Part shown: positions 1 through 5,153 of the stretch, in pieces
Layout of the letters: every line of letters starts with the position of its first letter
Numbering within the stretch: the stretch's first letter is position 1
Source: Planctomycetota bacterium
GTDB lineage: Bacteria; Planctomycetota; Phycisphaerae; WQYP01
Length of the DNA: 8,779 nt
Direction: 5' to 3'
NCBI GenBank assembly: GCA_021826605.1
Contig: JAKAZF010000084.1
Coordinates: 1-8,779, forward strand
Program-made: the position numbers and the translations under genes
The notes under the pieces: generated by a model
The model's input: the letters and a program-made list of their open reading frames with translations, nothing else
Told to the model about the DNA's origin: nothing
Database searches by the model: none

Positions 1-252
1 GGATATTGCCTGGCCTTTGACCGCATCAATGCGCTAAGTGACGGCAATCTGGATATTGCCAAATCCCTGGTGATTGAAGATACCGAAGGCGGAGCCGCGG
101 CCGCCCATGGTGCGAAATTGCGCGTTCTGGGTGTCGCGACCACCAGCAGCCTGAATTCTGTGCAGAAATGGGCGGATTTGTCATTTGCGAATCTGCTTGA
201 TGTTCCATTACAACAGTTAGACCAATGGCTTGGAGTAACGGCGGCCGGGTGA
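1..252 (+). CDS. HAD-superfamily hydrolase, C-terminal fragment (5' end outside window)
   Basis: The visible 83 residues are the C-terminal end of a haloacid dehalogenase-type phosphatase, probably of the beta-phosphoglucomutase / phosphoglycolate phosphatase-like subfamily. Residues 22-30 read SLVIEDTEG, which matches HAD motif IV (hydrophobic strand followed by E-D, the Mg2+-coordinating acids). A helix rich in Ala (GGAAAAHGAKL) and the strand RVLGVATT follow, as in subfamily I enzymes, and then 'ADLSFANLLDVPLQQL', the usual terminal strand and helix. Motifs I-III, which hold the nucleophilic Asp and would indicate substrate, lie upstream of the window, so the substrate cannot be named. The frame is open from base 1 and ends at TGA 250-252. 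No neighbouring + strand gene is close; the next starts 485 bases on. Confidence 0.8.
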   Translation, partial: GYCLAFDRINALSDGNLDIAKSLVIEDTEGGAAAAHGAKLRVLGVATTSSLNSVQKWADLSFANLLDVPLQQLDQWLGVTAAG

Positions 253-401
253 CAACGAAAATTCTCGGCCGGTTTCCGAATTCGAATTAGTAATTAAGCA
301 AGATTGCCGGTCAACGGTTGCGAAGAAAAGGCTCCCGTTGTTGGCGATCCCGACGTGCCACCGCCGGGCTGATGTTTCGCAATGATGCGCATCGATTGTT
401 C

Positions 402-431
402 TTGCTCAACCAACGAAGTGGTGTCTATAAT
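402..431 (+). promoter_or_regulatory. sigma70-type promoter candidate for the prepilin-like gene
   Basis: TTGCTC (402-407) and a perfect TATAAT (426-431) are separated by 18 bases, giving a predicted start near 438. The -35 matches TTGACA at 4 of 6 positions and the -10 at 6 of 6. It points towards the gene at 738, which would then carry a leader of about 300 nt. It is assigned by consensus matching only; planctomycete promoters are poorly characterised. Confidence 0.45.
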
Positions 432-458
432 AATGCCACGGAGCGTAGGTCGCGCAGA

Positions 459-531
459 ATTTCGCGTGGCGTGAAGATTATTCCACCGAACCGTTATCAT
501 TTCCTTCATTACGCCGACGCAAGCGCGAAAT
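459..531 (+). ncRNA. stem-loop I of a candidate structured leader
   Basis: ATTTCGCG (459-466) is the exact reverse complement of CGCGAAAT (524-531), extended by a T467-G523 wobble. Inside it, GGCG (468-471) pairs with CGCC (512-515) after a 7-base bulge, and TGAAG (472-476) pairs with CTTCA (504-508) after a 3-base bulge. The helix therefore has about 18 pairs, bulged only on its 3' side, and closes a loop of about 27 bases. Collinear extension of several pairing segments is unlikely by chance. No known RNA family was recognised. Confidence 0.4.
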
Positions 532-538
532 ATCCCGC

Positions 539-586
539 CCGGTATCGCGGTTCAGTCGTCCACTTGGTGGCGACGGCGCGATCCGG
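539..586 (+). ncRNA. stem-loop II of a candidate structured leader
   Basis: The outer helix pairs CCGG (539-542) and ATCGCG (544-549) with CGCGAT (577-582) and CCGG (583-586), interrupted only by bulged T543: 10 pairs. After a small internal loop, the inner helix pairs GTCG (555-558) and CCAC (560-563) with GTGG (567-570) and CGAC (571-574), with one bulged T559 and a three-base TTG loop. This compact two-helix hairpin starts 7 bases after stem-loop I ends. An RNA role in + strand transcripts is inference. Confidence 0.4.
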
Positions 587-633
587 ATTGCTATTTTCAG
601 AACTGCCGCTGTACTTTGTTGGCAACATGCAAC

Positions 634-698
634 GGGTCCCGGCGCGACCCGCGGTGCCGCCCTTCGGCCGATGCTGGCAGAGTAGTGCGGTGCGCGGG
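634..698 (+). ncRNA. stem-loop III region with two mutually exclusive hairpins
   Basis: GGGTC (634-638) can pair with GACCC (646-650) around a 7-base loop. CCCGCG (648-653) plus CCGC (657-660) can instead pair with GCGG (687-690) plus CGCGGG (693-698). Both hairpins need bases 648-650, so they cannot form at the same time. The larger hairpin ends 25 bases before the Shine-Dalgarno sequence (724-730) of the prepilin-like gene. The arrangement resembles a regulatory switch, but neither arm is followed by a U-run, so intrinsic attenuation is not evident. Confidence 0.3.
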
Positions 699-737
699 CA
701 ACTGATTCCACGCCCGGCGATGTGAAAGGAACCGATC

Positions 738-1757
738 ATGCAAGTTTATCTCAACAGGCGCTCGGGCCTTACACGATTGGAGCTAATTGTGTTACTGGCG
801 GCCGGTTTCATAACGATCGCCCTGCTGAAACCCACCATCTGTGTCGTTTGCGAATTACCAAACCGCGCCGTTTGTTCCGCCAATATTCGGGGTATCATCC
901 AATCCATGTACATCTACGCGCAGAGCAACAATGGGCGTTTTCCCTGCACACCCGGCCCTAATGGCGTGGCTTACAGTAACGCGCCGCAATATCCTTCGGA
1001 TCTGCTCCCAAGCCGCACTGCGAAGAAGATAACCGCCGCGTGGTTCGGTAGCGGCAAGGTGCCGCGTGGAAGTGATCTCGGCAATCCGCTGGCCTGTATG
1101 TGGTTGCTGGTGTTGGGTGGAGAGGATGTGCCGAAAAGCTTTATATGCCCTGGAGACCCAACGGCCGTTCAGCCCAGTCTGGAATACACAATGACCCCCA
1201 ACGCGGGAAGAACCGCCGCGTATCAGGCCAATTTTGGCGTTCGCGCTGATGGTCATTCACCTGGTCTCACAGGTCGGGGAGAAAGCTATTCAATCGCCTA
1301 TCCGTGGCTGCCCGCCGTGGATGGAAGCGTTGCCCAGCCCGGACCCTGGTGGACAGATCACGACAATTCTAATGAGCCTGTGGCCAGCGATATGGCCCCC
1401 GCCGACCTTCCCGCATCCGGCATTGCCAATCGAATCATGACAGTTCTGCCAAAAGCCAATACCTACGGCAACTTCATCTACAATTCGGGCAATCACAGCG
1501 GCGACGGCGAGAATGTCGGCTTCGGGGACGACCACGTATCATGGGAAGTCAATCCGTATTGCGGTGTACACCGTGATAATATTTTCACCTATTATAGCCG
1601 CGACTTTACCGGTTCCGGCGATGCACCCTCAGCGCCCCAGGTCGGCTTGAGCGGCCTGGGCACGCGGGTTCCAGCGCCGGTTGTCCATTTTTCCAAGCAT
1701 TCTTTTTACGACCTATGTATGGTTCCGGTGCGTGAAGTTAACAGCGGAGCGTGGTGA
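738..1757 (+). CDS. Prepilin-like protein with type II secretion/pilin-type N-terminal methylation signal (planctomycete family)
   Basis: The 339-residue protein starts with a short basic leader and a prepilin-peptidase-type site: RRSG|LTRLE, cleavage expected after Gly10, with Glu15 at mature position +5, followed by one hydrophobic helix (about 16-37). 'CSANIRGIIQSMYIY' (46-60) is the usual continuation in Phycisphaerae pseudopilin-like proteins, and the C-terminal part 'HSGDGENVGFGDDHVSW' (253-269) then 'CGVHRDNIFTYY' (275-286) is the family's H-x-DG-type segment, here with DD instead of DG. Such proteins are exported and anchored by the N-terminal helix; individual roles are unknown and genomes often carry tens of copies. 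GAAAGGA (724-730) lies 7 bases before ATG 738. A long structured leader precedes it; two small membrane protein genes follow on the same strand, the first 30 bases downstream. Confidence 0.85.
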   Translation: MQVYLNRRSGLTRLELIVLLAAGFITIALLKPTICVVCELPNRAVCSANIRGIIQSMYIYAQSNNGRFPCTPGPNGVAYSNAPQYPSDLLPSRTAKKITAAWFGSGKVPRGSDLGNPLACMWLLVLGGEDVPKSFICPGDPTAVQPSLEYTMTPNAGRTAAYQANFGVRADGHSPGLTGRGESYSIAYPWLPAVDGSVAQPGPWWTDHDNSNEPVASDMAPADLPASGIANRIMTVLPKANTYGNFIYNSGNHSGDGENVGFGDDHVSWEVNPYCGVHRDNIFTYYSRDFTGSGDAPSAPQVGLSGLGTRVPAPVVHFSKHSFYDLCMVPVREVNSGAW

Positions 1758-1787
1758 AGATGTCTCGGTAGTGCGAGGAGACTGGCT

Positions 1788-2216
1788 ATGGAAACGATGG
1801 GAATTCAGCCCGAACGGAGTGGCAACATCGGTCGTTTTTTGATGCGCCGGGTGTTGCCCGGCAAAAATATCGCAAGAATTGTTCTGGCCCTTGCGCTGGG
1901 GTTTGCGAGTATTGCCGCCGCGACGGTCAATATGCGACCGTCCGCAAATAATTCCGCGACCACGATTCCGGAATCGCTTTGGCAAGGACAACTCGCCGAA
2001 CGCCGCGATGCGGTTTGTGCGGCGGTTGTACTTGCATTCGATGGCGTCACAGTCGCGGCGATCGGACTGGGACTTGAGTTCAAAAAGTCTGGCCGCCGCA
2101 ACGCGACAAACGCGATAGTCTTTATTTTTCTGATATTGGGATTGTTGTTTTTGTGTCTCGTGCTTCCCGTCCCACTGTTGGCCCGGGCGGTGGAAGTTAT
2201 TGCGTTACCGTTATAA
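1788..2216 (+). CDS. Small membrane protein of unknown function, about three membrane segments
   Basis: This 142-residue protein is not recognised. It has a basic N-terminus (NIGRFLMRRVLPGKNIAR) and hydrophobic segments at about 28-49, 74-98 and 108-132, the last rich in Leu, Ile and Phe. The polar stretch 50-73 contains no obvious motif. It is probably an inner membrane protein. GAGGAG (1775-1780) lies 7 bases before the ATG, which supports both the start and the reality of the gene. It begins 30 bases after the prepilin-like gene and is followed 85 bases later by another small membrane protein, so all three may be cotranscribed. Functional linkage to the pilin-like gene is inference from position. 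Confidence 0.7.
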   Translation: METMGIQPERSGNIGRFLMRRVLPGKNIARIVLALALGFASIAAATVNMRPSANNSATTIPESLWQGQLAERRDAVCAAVVLAFDGVTVAAIGLGLEFKKSGRRNATNAIVFIFLILGLLFLCLVLPVPLLARAVEVIALPL

Positions 2217-2219
2217 CCA

Positions 2220-2247
2220 CCACGGATTGTTATCCGCACCGCCGTGG
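2220..2247 (+). repeat. Intergenic inverted repeat between two membrane protein genes
   Basis: CCACGG (2220-2225) and CCGTGG (2242-2247) are perfect 6-base reverse complements around a 16-base loop, starting 3 bases after the stop codon of the upstream gene. There is no T-run, so it is a weak candidate for a terminator or an mRNA 3'-stabilising hairpin. Confidence 0.25.
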
Positions 2248-2301
2248 GGACGGTCCCATGCCCACCTAAAAGGCGTATAATCGGACTCGGAGGTTTTAAC
2301 A

Positions 2302-2544
2302 ATGCCCACGTTCGGATTATTGTTCGTCTCCCTGCTGCTGATTGGAGCGCTTTGGTGGGTCAAGGAAATGTTCGGGCGATGGCGGGCCGATCTTGAAGAA
2401 CTGCGTGATCCGCAGACCGAATGGATTCCCCGCTTATGTCTCATCGGCCTGTGGCTGGTAACACTTGTGATCGCTTTTTTCGCGATTGGATTTGTTCTCA
2501 TCGTTCTCCTCTCAATAATTTCCGGCCTGCGGTCTTTGCTATAA
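2302..2544 (+). CDS. Small two-helix membrane protein, unknown function
   Basis: This 80-residue protein has hydrophobic segments at about 3-20 and 43-75, separated by a charged loop (KEMFGRWRADLEELRDPQTE). No family was recognised. The second segment is long (about 33 residues) and ends almost at the C-terminus, so it may be one tilted helix or a re-entrant pair. GGAGG (2289-2293) with an 8-base spacer to ATG 2302 is a strong ribosome binding site and the main reason for calling this short gene. It is the last + strand gene before the convergent block. Confidence 0.65.
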   Translation: MPTFGLLFVSLLLIGALWWVKEMFGRWRADLEELRDPQTEWIPRLCLIGLWLVTLVIAFFAIGFVLIVLLSIISGLRSLL

Positions 2545-2546
2545 AG

Positions 2547-2560
2547 GGCGCCGTTGCGCC
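2547..2560. terminator. Hairpin between convergent genes, possible terminator
   Basis: GGCGC (2547-2551), loop CGTT, GCGCC (2556-2560) form a short all-GC stem 2 bases after the stop codon at 2542-2544. It lies between genes that converge (2302-2544 + and 2588-3415 -), where terminators are expected. The downstream base tract (GACTTTC) is only weakly T-rich on the + strand and not at all on the - strand, so the function is uncertain. Confidence 0.35.
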
Positions 2561-2587
2561 GACTTTCAGGTGTTTACCGACAGGCGA

Positions 2588-3415
2588 TCAGGGCCGCGGG
2601 CTGGGAGGTGCGTCACTTTCGTTAAGCGACATATAATCAAACTCCAAGCGCCGGAGAAACCGTACATCTGTCAAGGAGATATCGCGCTCGGCGCGGACTT
2701 CGCTTTTTTCTGTTTTAATACCGGCGCATGAATTTAATAAGCCACAAAGTTTCCCAAGAGTGGTTTCCACGGCTACGCGCTTTTCCGGGTGGTTGTAGTC
2801 TTCGTCACGCATGGCTGCTACCACATCAATTCTGTACACTTCCCCGTCCGGCAATTCAATCTCGTCGGACAGCAGTACGTAGAGCGTGCAAATGGCGCTT
2901 CCTTCCCTGGACATCAATTTATTTATATTCTTTCCTTGAGCCTGAAGCCGGTTATTGAAGCTGTCAGGGAATGCGGTGCGGATATAGCGTCGAGCTGTCC
3001 ACGTTGAGAGGGATTGGACATTTTCCAGGGAAAGGGTCAACATGGGGTCCGGGGTTAAATCGACCAGATGCCGTCGCTCAATGAATGTTCTGGAACCCGC
3101 GTGGAATTCCACCCATTGTTCATGAATCCGGATTTGCAAACGTCGCGGATTCTTCCCGTAGGCCACGGTGCCGTCGGGGGCGGTGACAATCTGGGCGCCA
3201 ACAAGTTCAACATTCGGTTCGTTGGTGAAGTCATGATGATGAATGTCACAATCATGTGACAGCAAAACCCAATGTGTGACATCCTTTTTCAGTTCGGCAG
3301 ACTTTAGACCGGGCACCGCGCTCAATTCCACGCCGGCCTTGACGACCGACCCCTGCCGCCAAGCCTTTTGACGTATTGTGCTTATCCACGATTCATTGTC
3401 CGAAGTTTCGGCCAT
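2588..3415 (-). CDS. Uncharacterised 'SHDCDI'-motif protein, third gene of the accessory operon
   Basis: No function is known for this 275-residue protein, but it has family-like motifs. N-terminal 'WRQGSVVKAG' (19-28) leads to a hydrophobic strand 'HWVLLSHDCDI' (48-58) carrying an S-H-D-C-D cluster, followed by three His (59-61) and 'EPNVELV' (66-72). 'NPRRLQI' (89-95) and 'WTARRYIRTAFPDSFNNRL' (139-157) also look conserved, from my memory of similar hypothetical proteins. The His/Asp/Cys cluster at a strand end suggests a catalytic or metal site; this is inference. There is no signal peptide or membrane segment, so it is probably cytoplasmic. ATG 3415 lies 4 bases after the stop of the HTH gene (3420) and the ribosome binding site is weak, so translation is probably coupled. 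The stop (TGA 2588-2590) is 43 bases from the convergent gene end. Confidence 0.75.
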   Translation of the reverse strand: MAETSDNESWISTIRQKAWRQGSVVKAGVELSAVPGLKSAELKKDVTHWVLLSHDCDIHHHDFTNEPNVELVGAQIVTAPDGTVAYGKNPRRLQIRIHEQWVEFHAGSRTFIERRHLVDLTPDPMLTLSLENVQSLSTWTARRYIRTAFPDSFNNRLQAQGKNINKLMSREGSAICTLYVLLSDEIELPDGEVYRIDVVAAMRDEDYNHPEKRVAVETTLGKLCGLLNSCAGIKTEKSEVRAERDISLTDVRFLRRLEFDYMSLNESDAPPSPRP

Positions 3416-3419
3416 TCGG

Positions 3420-4190
3420 TCAGCTTTCGTCCATTGGGCGGCGCGTCATGAGGTCAAACTCCGCCGAGTCTGGTTGGCCCAGCGGAAGGTTGAAGCCGCG
3501 ATTCCTGGCGTCCTCGATCAATCCGATGCGTTTCGGGGCCGTTACTGCCGCCCTTAATTCCGCCAAACGCCGCCGAATTGACACTTGGTCTATTTTTTCC
3601 GCCTTCAGCATCTCTAAGAGGCTTGTGCCGGTTTCATCTGGGGAAGTTAACGCCTGCGCGGGCAGCGGCAAATTAGATTTCTTGTTCCAGAATTCCGCCA
3701 GGGCGTACACTTGATTTAATCTTGCCTGACAACGCGGTTGCGGCCGCTGCCCCTCGCTGATCCATGCATAAATTGTGGGCCGGCTGACGCCAAGAATTTC
3801 GGCAATTTGCGAAATCTGCAATGGAAATGCCGTGCGAATGGTGGCGATACAATGGGAGCAATCGCCAAATGTTACCGCGGAAGATGATTCTCCGTGCGCC
3901 CCAGCGGCGGCCCCTCCCGCAGGCTGATTGCTAAGCGATCCAGAACGATTCCCGGGAAGTGAGCCGGTACCAACCAGAAGTACCGTGCATAAACCGCCTC
4001 CCACTACGCCGTCGCCAACACGCAATCGCCCCTTTGCTGTAAACTCATACCCCGGCCGAAAACTGGTCGGCTCTGGCACCGTCTTTTGTACCATATCCAT
4101 TTGCCGTTCTCCCAGCGCCGACAGGTGTTGAATGCCGAACTGTGAAACGGTATTTTCAACCATATCAATATGTGTTGGTTGGTAACTCAT
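3420..4190 (-). CDS. HTH protein with long N-terminal extension, second gene of the accessory operon
   Basis: The 256-residue product has a helix-turn-helix at about 121-150, 'ISQIAEILGVSRPTIYAW' then 'ISEGQRP', resembling Xre/Cro-type or phage-type DNA binding helices with the recognition helix in SRPTIYAW. Residues 1-115 form an unusual extension: a Met/Gln-rich amphipathic start, a Gly/Val-rich stretch (GVVGGGLCTVLLVG), a Gly/Ala/Ser-rich linker and one CxxC (CSHC, 111-114) just before the HTH. The C-terminus is charged and helical. ATG 4190 is preferred because it overlaps the upstream stop as ATGA (4187-4190) and has GGAG (4200-4203) 9 bases upstream; an in-frame ATG at 4205 would itself overlap that GGAG. 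It probably regulates its own operon or targets the other two proteins to DNA; both are inference. Confidence 0.8.
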   Translation of the reverse strand: MSYQPTHIDMVENTVSQFGIQHLSALGERQMDMVQKTVPEPTSFRPGYEFTAKGRLRVGDGVVGGGLCTVLLVGTGSLPGNRSGSLSNQPAGGAAAGAHGESSSAVTFGDCSHCIATIRTAFPLQISQIAEILGVSRPTIYAWISEGQRPQPRCQARLNQVYALAEFWNKKSNLPLPAQALTSPDETGTSLLEMLKAEKIDQVSIRRRLAELRAAVTAPKRIGLIEDARNRGFNLPLGQPDSAEFDLMTRRPMDES

Positions 4191-4981
4191 CCGGGTGCAC
4201 TCCATGCCTGAAAAGCTTCCTCAGTGACAAAAGATCGAAACGCCACATCCGTATATTTATGCAACTCCCCGAGTTCCTGCGATAATCCGGCACCGGAAAA
4301 AGAGAGATTCGTCCGGGAAATATGGTCGAAATCGAGCACACGAGTGTCCTGAGCTTTCAATGCCCATTCTGGAAAGGCCATGGAAACTTCTCCCAGGTCG
4401 GGCGGTAAAAGCGACGCAATGTTCATCAATTGAATCGATCGCACCGTAAGAACGCCCGCCGGCGTCTGAGCCTGCGAGGCGAAGCTGAAAACCGTATTCT
4501 GGCTCTCCAGCGATGCGGCCGACACACCGCGAAGTCCCGGCCGCAATAATTCTCCGGTGCTGATCCCGTCAATCGGGGTCAGCAAATCAACATAGCGCAG
4601 ACCGATTTGCTCAATACTTTCGACCTCGGCGTAATCAGCCAGAGGCTGCGTAACCGCTGTGAAGTTCGAGACAAACCCATCAAAGGTATCGTAGGCGGTT
4701 GTTTGAAACGTGAGCGCGTCGGTCGTCAGGATCACTTGCCTGCAACTGTCCGTGTCGTCGAATATCCAGCGTTTGGTTACCTCGGTTTTTGTCTCCGTTC
4801 CGATCATGATATTCTGAATAGTTTCGACTCTGTATTTCGGAAACTCATGATGCCGCATATACTCCTGGATATCCGGAACGTAGGACTCCATTTTTAATAC
4901 AGGGCTAAATCTGACTTGTGCCAGAACAAAAATTAGTGGCGAGCGGGGGAGTTTCACAGACTGCTTTTTGAGTGGTGCCAT
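4187..4981 (-). CDS. TIGR04255-family protein, first gene of the accessory operon
   Basis: The 264-residue protein matches the sporadically distributed TIGR04255 family as I know it: an N-terminal strand 'LPRSPLIFVLAQVRFSPVL' (11-29), 'RWIFDDTDSCRQVILTTDAL' (71-90), 'AYDTFDGFVSNF' (96-107), the characteristic 'EQIGLRYVDLL' (124-134), 'VLDFDH' (215-220), and the C-terminal 'LHKYTDVAFRSFVTEEAF' (240-257). No catalytic motif, signal peptide or membrane segment is visible, and the family's biochemical role is unknown. ATG 4981 was chosen because AGGAAG (4987-4992) lies 5 bases upstream and the family similarity starts just after it; the frame stays open to an ATG at 5086, but that stretch covers the operator-like repeats. 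It is followed by the HTH gene with an ATGA overlap. It is preceded by an AT-rich regulatory region. Confidence 0.85.
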   Translation of the reverse strand: MAPLKKQSVKLPRSPLIFVLAQVRFSPVLKMESYVPDIQEYMRHHEFPKYRVETIQNIMIGTETKTEVTKRWIFDDTDSCRQVILTTDALTFQTTAYDTFDGFVSNFTAVTQPLADYAEVESIEQIGLRYVDLLTPIDGISTGELLRPGLRGVSAASLESQNTVFSFASQAQTPAGVLTVRSIQLMNIASLLPPDLGEVSMAFPEWALKAQDTRVLDFDHISRTNLSFSGAGLSQELGELHKYTDVAFRSFVTEEAFQAWSAPG

Positions 4982-4986
4982 TTTTA

Positions 4987-4992
4987 CTTCCT
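4987..4992 (-). promoter_or_regulatory. Ribosome binding site deciding the TIGR04255 gene start
   Basis: AGGAAG on the - strand, 5 bases before ATG 4981, is a near-consensus Shine-Dalgarno sequence. It argues for the 264-residue product over a version with 35 more residues from ATG 5086. Confidence 0.7.
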
Positions 4993-5043
4993 GGCCGCAT
5001 GCCCAAGTGATAGCTAACCAATGCGATACCATATCCTGTCCGC

Positions 5044-5075
5044 TATAGTAAATAACTTTACACGATACTTTACAC
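5044..5075 (-). promoter_or_regulatory. Operator-like direct repeats upstream of the accessory operon
   Basis: On the - strand GTGTAAAGT occurs twice in perfect form (5067-5075 and 5055-5063), with a 12-base period. An inverted half-copy of the core follows (TTTAC on the - strand at 5048-5052, facing GTAAA at 5057-5061). A possible -10 element TACTAT (5045-5050) adjoins them, with no good -35 at 17-18 bases, as might be expected of an activator-dependent or repressed promoter. The repeats lie 74 bases or more upstream of the TIGR04255 start. The likely binder is the operon's own HTH protein, by inference. Confidence 0.4.
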
Positions 5076-5101
5076 CAAAGCAACAAAATCCAATAGATAT
5101 T

Positions 5102-5131
5102 CGTATTAATAAATATAATATTTGAAATACG
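5102..5131. repeat. AT-rich nested inverted repeat at the operon boundary
   Basis: CGTATT (5102-5107) and AATACG (5126-5131) flank an inner near-palindrome AAATAT (5111-5116) / ATATTT (5118-5123). The 30 bases are strongly AT-rich against a GC-rich surrounding. It lies between the end of the lipoprotein gene (5154) and the three-gene operon. It may be an operator, a promoter region or a transcription end; no T-run supports a classic terminator. Confidence 0.35.
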
Positions 5132-5153
5132 GGTGAAATGCGCGGCCGCACGG

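Larger units (their letters stand above)
253..737. other. 485-base gene-free region with promoter and structured leader
   Basis: No convincing gene lies here. Open frames on both strands (for example 318-725 + and 478-739 -) are Arg/Pro-rich, show no recognisable domain and lack a good ribosome binding site. The stretch instead holds a sigma70-like promoter (402-431) and, downstream of it, three successive strong inverted repeats (459-531, 539-586, 648-698). Just after the HAD gene there is also an inverted pair CAACGG 312-317 / CCGTTG 335-340 with a 17-base loop; it has no T-run and is only a weak terminator candidate. I read 438-737 as the probable 5' leader of the prepilin-like gene. Confidence 0.6.

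Noticed and set aside
1..60. Exact 10-base repeat GGATATTGCC at 1-10 and 51-60
   Set aside because: The two copies are in different reading phases of the same gene and do not extend; most likely chance.
318..725. Open frame of 135 codons on the + strand between the HAD and prepilin-like genes
   Set aside because: It is Arg-rich with no domain, starts at TTG without a ribosome binding site, and overlaps the promoter and all three stem-loops. Competing frames on the other strand look equally random.
4650..4680. GTTCGAGAC resembling a tRNA T-loop
   Set aside because: It lies inside the TIGR04255 coding sequence and no acceptor, D or anticodon arms are present around it.
4982..5086. Extended N-terminus of the TIGR04255 protein from ATG 5086
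   Set aside because: The extra 35 residues are unlike the family start, cover the operator-like repeats, and the internal ATG 4981 has a near-consensus ribosome binding site.
2545..5153. Terminal repeats or target-site duplication bounding the three-gene operon as a mobile element
   Set aside because: Comparing both boundaries by eye gave only 6-7 base similarities (around TTACCG), and no transposase or integrase is present.
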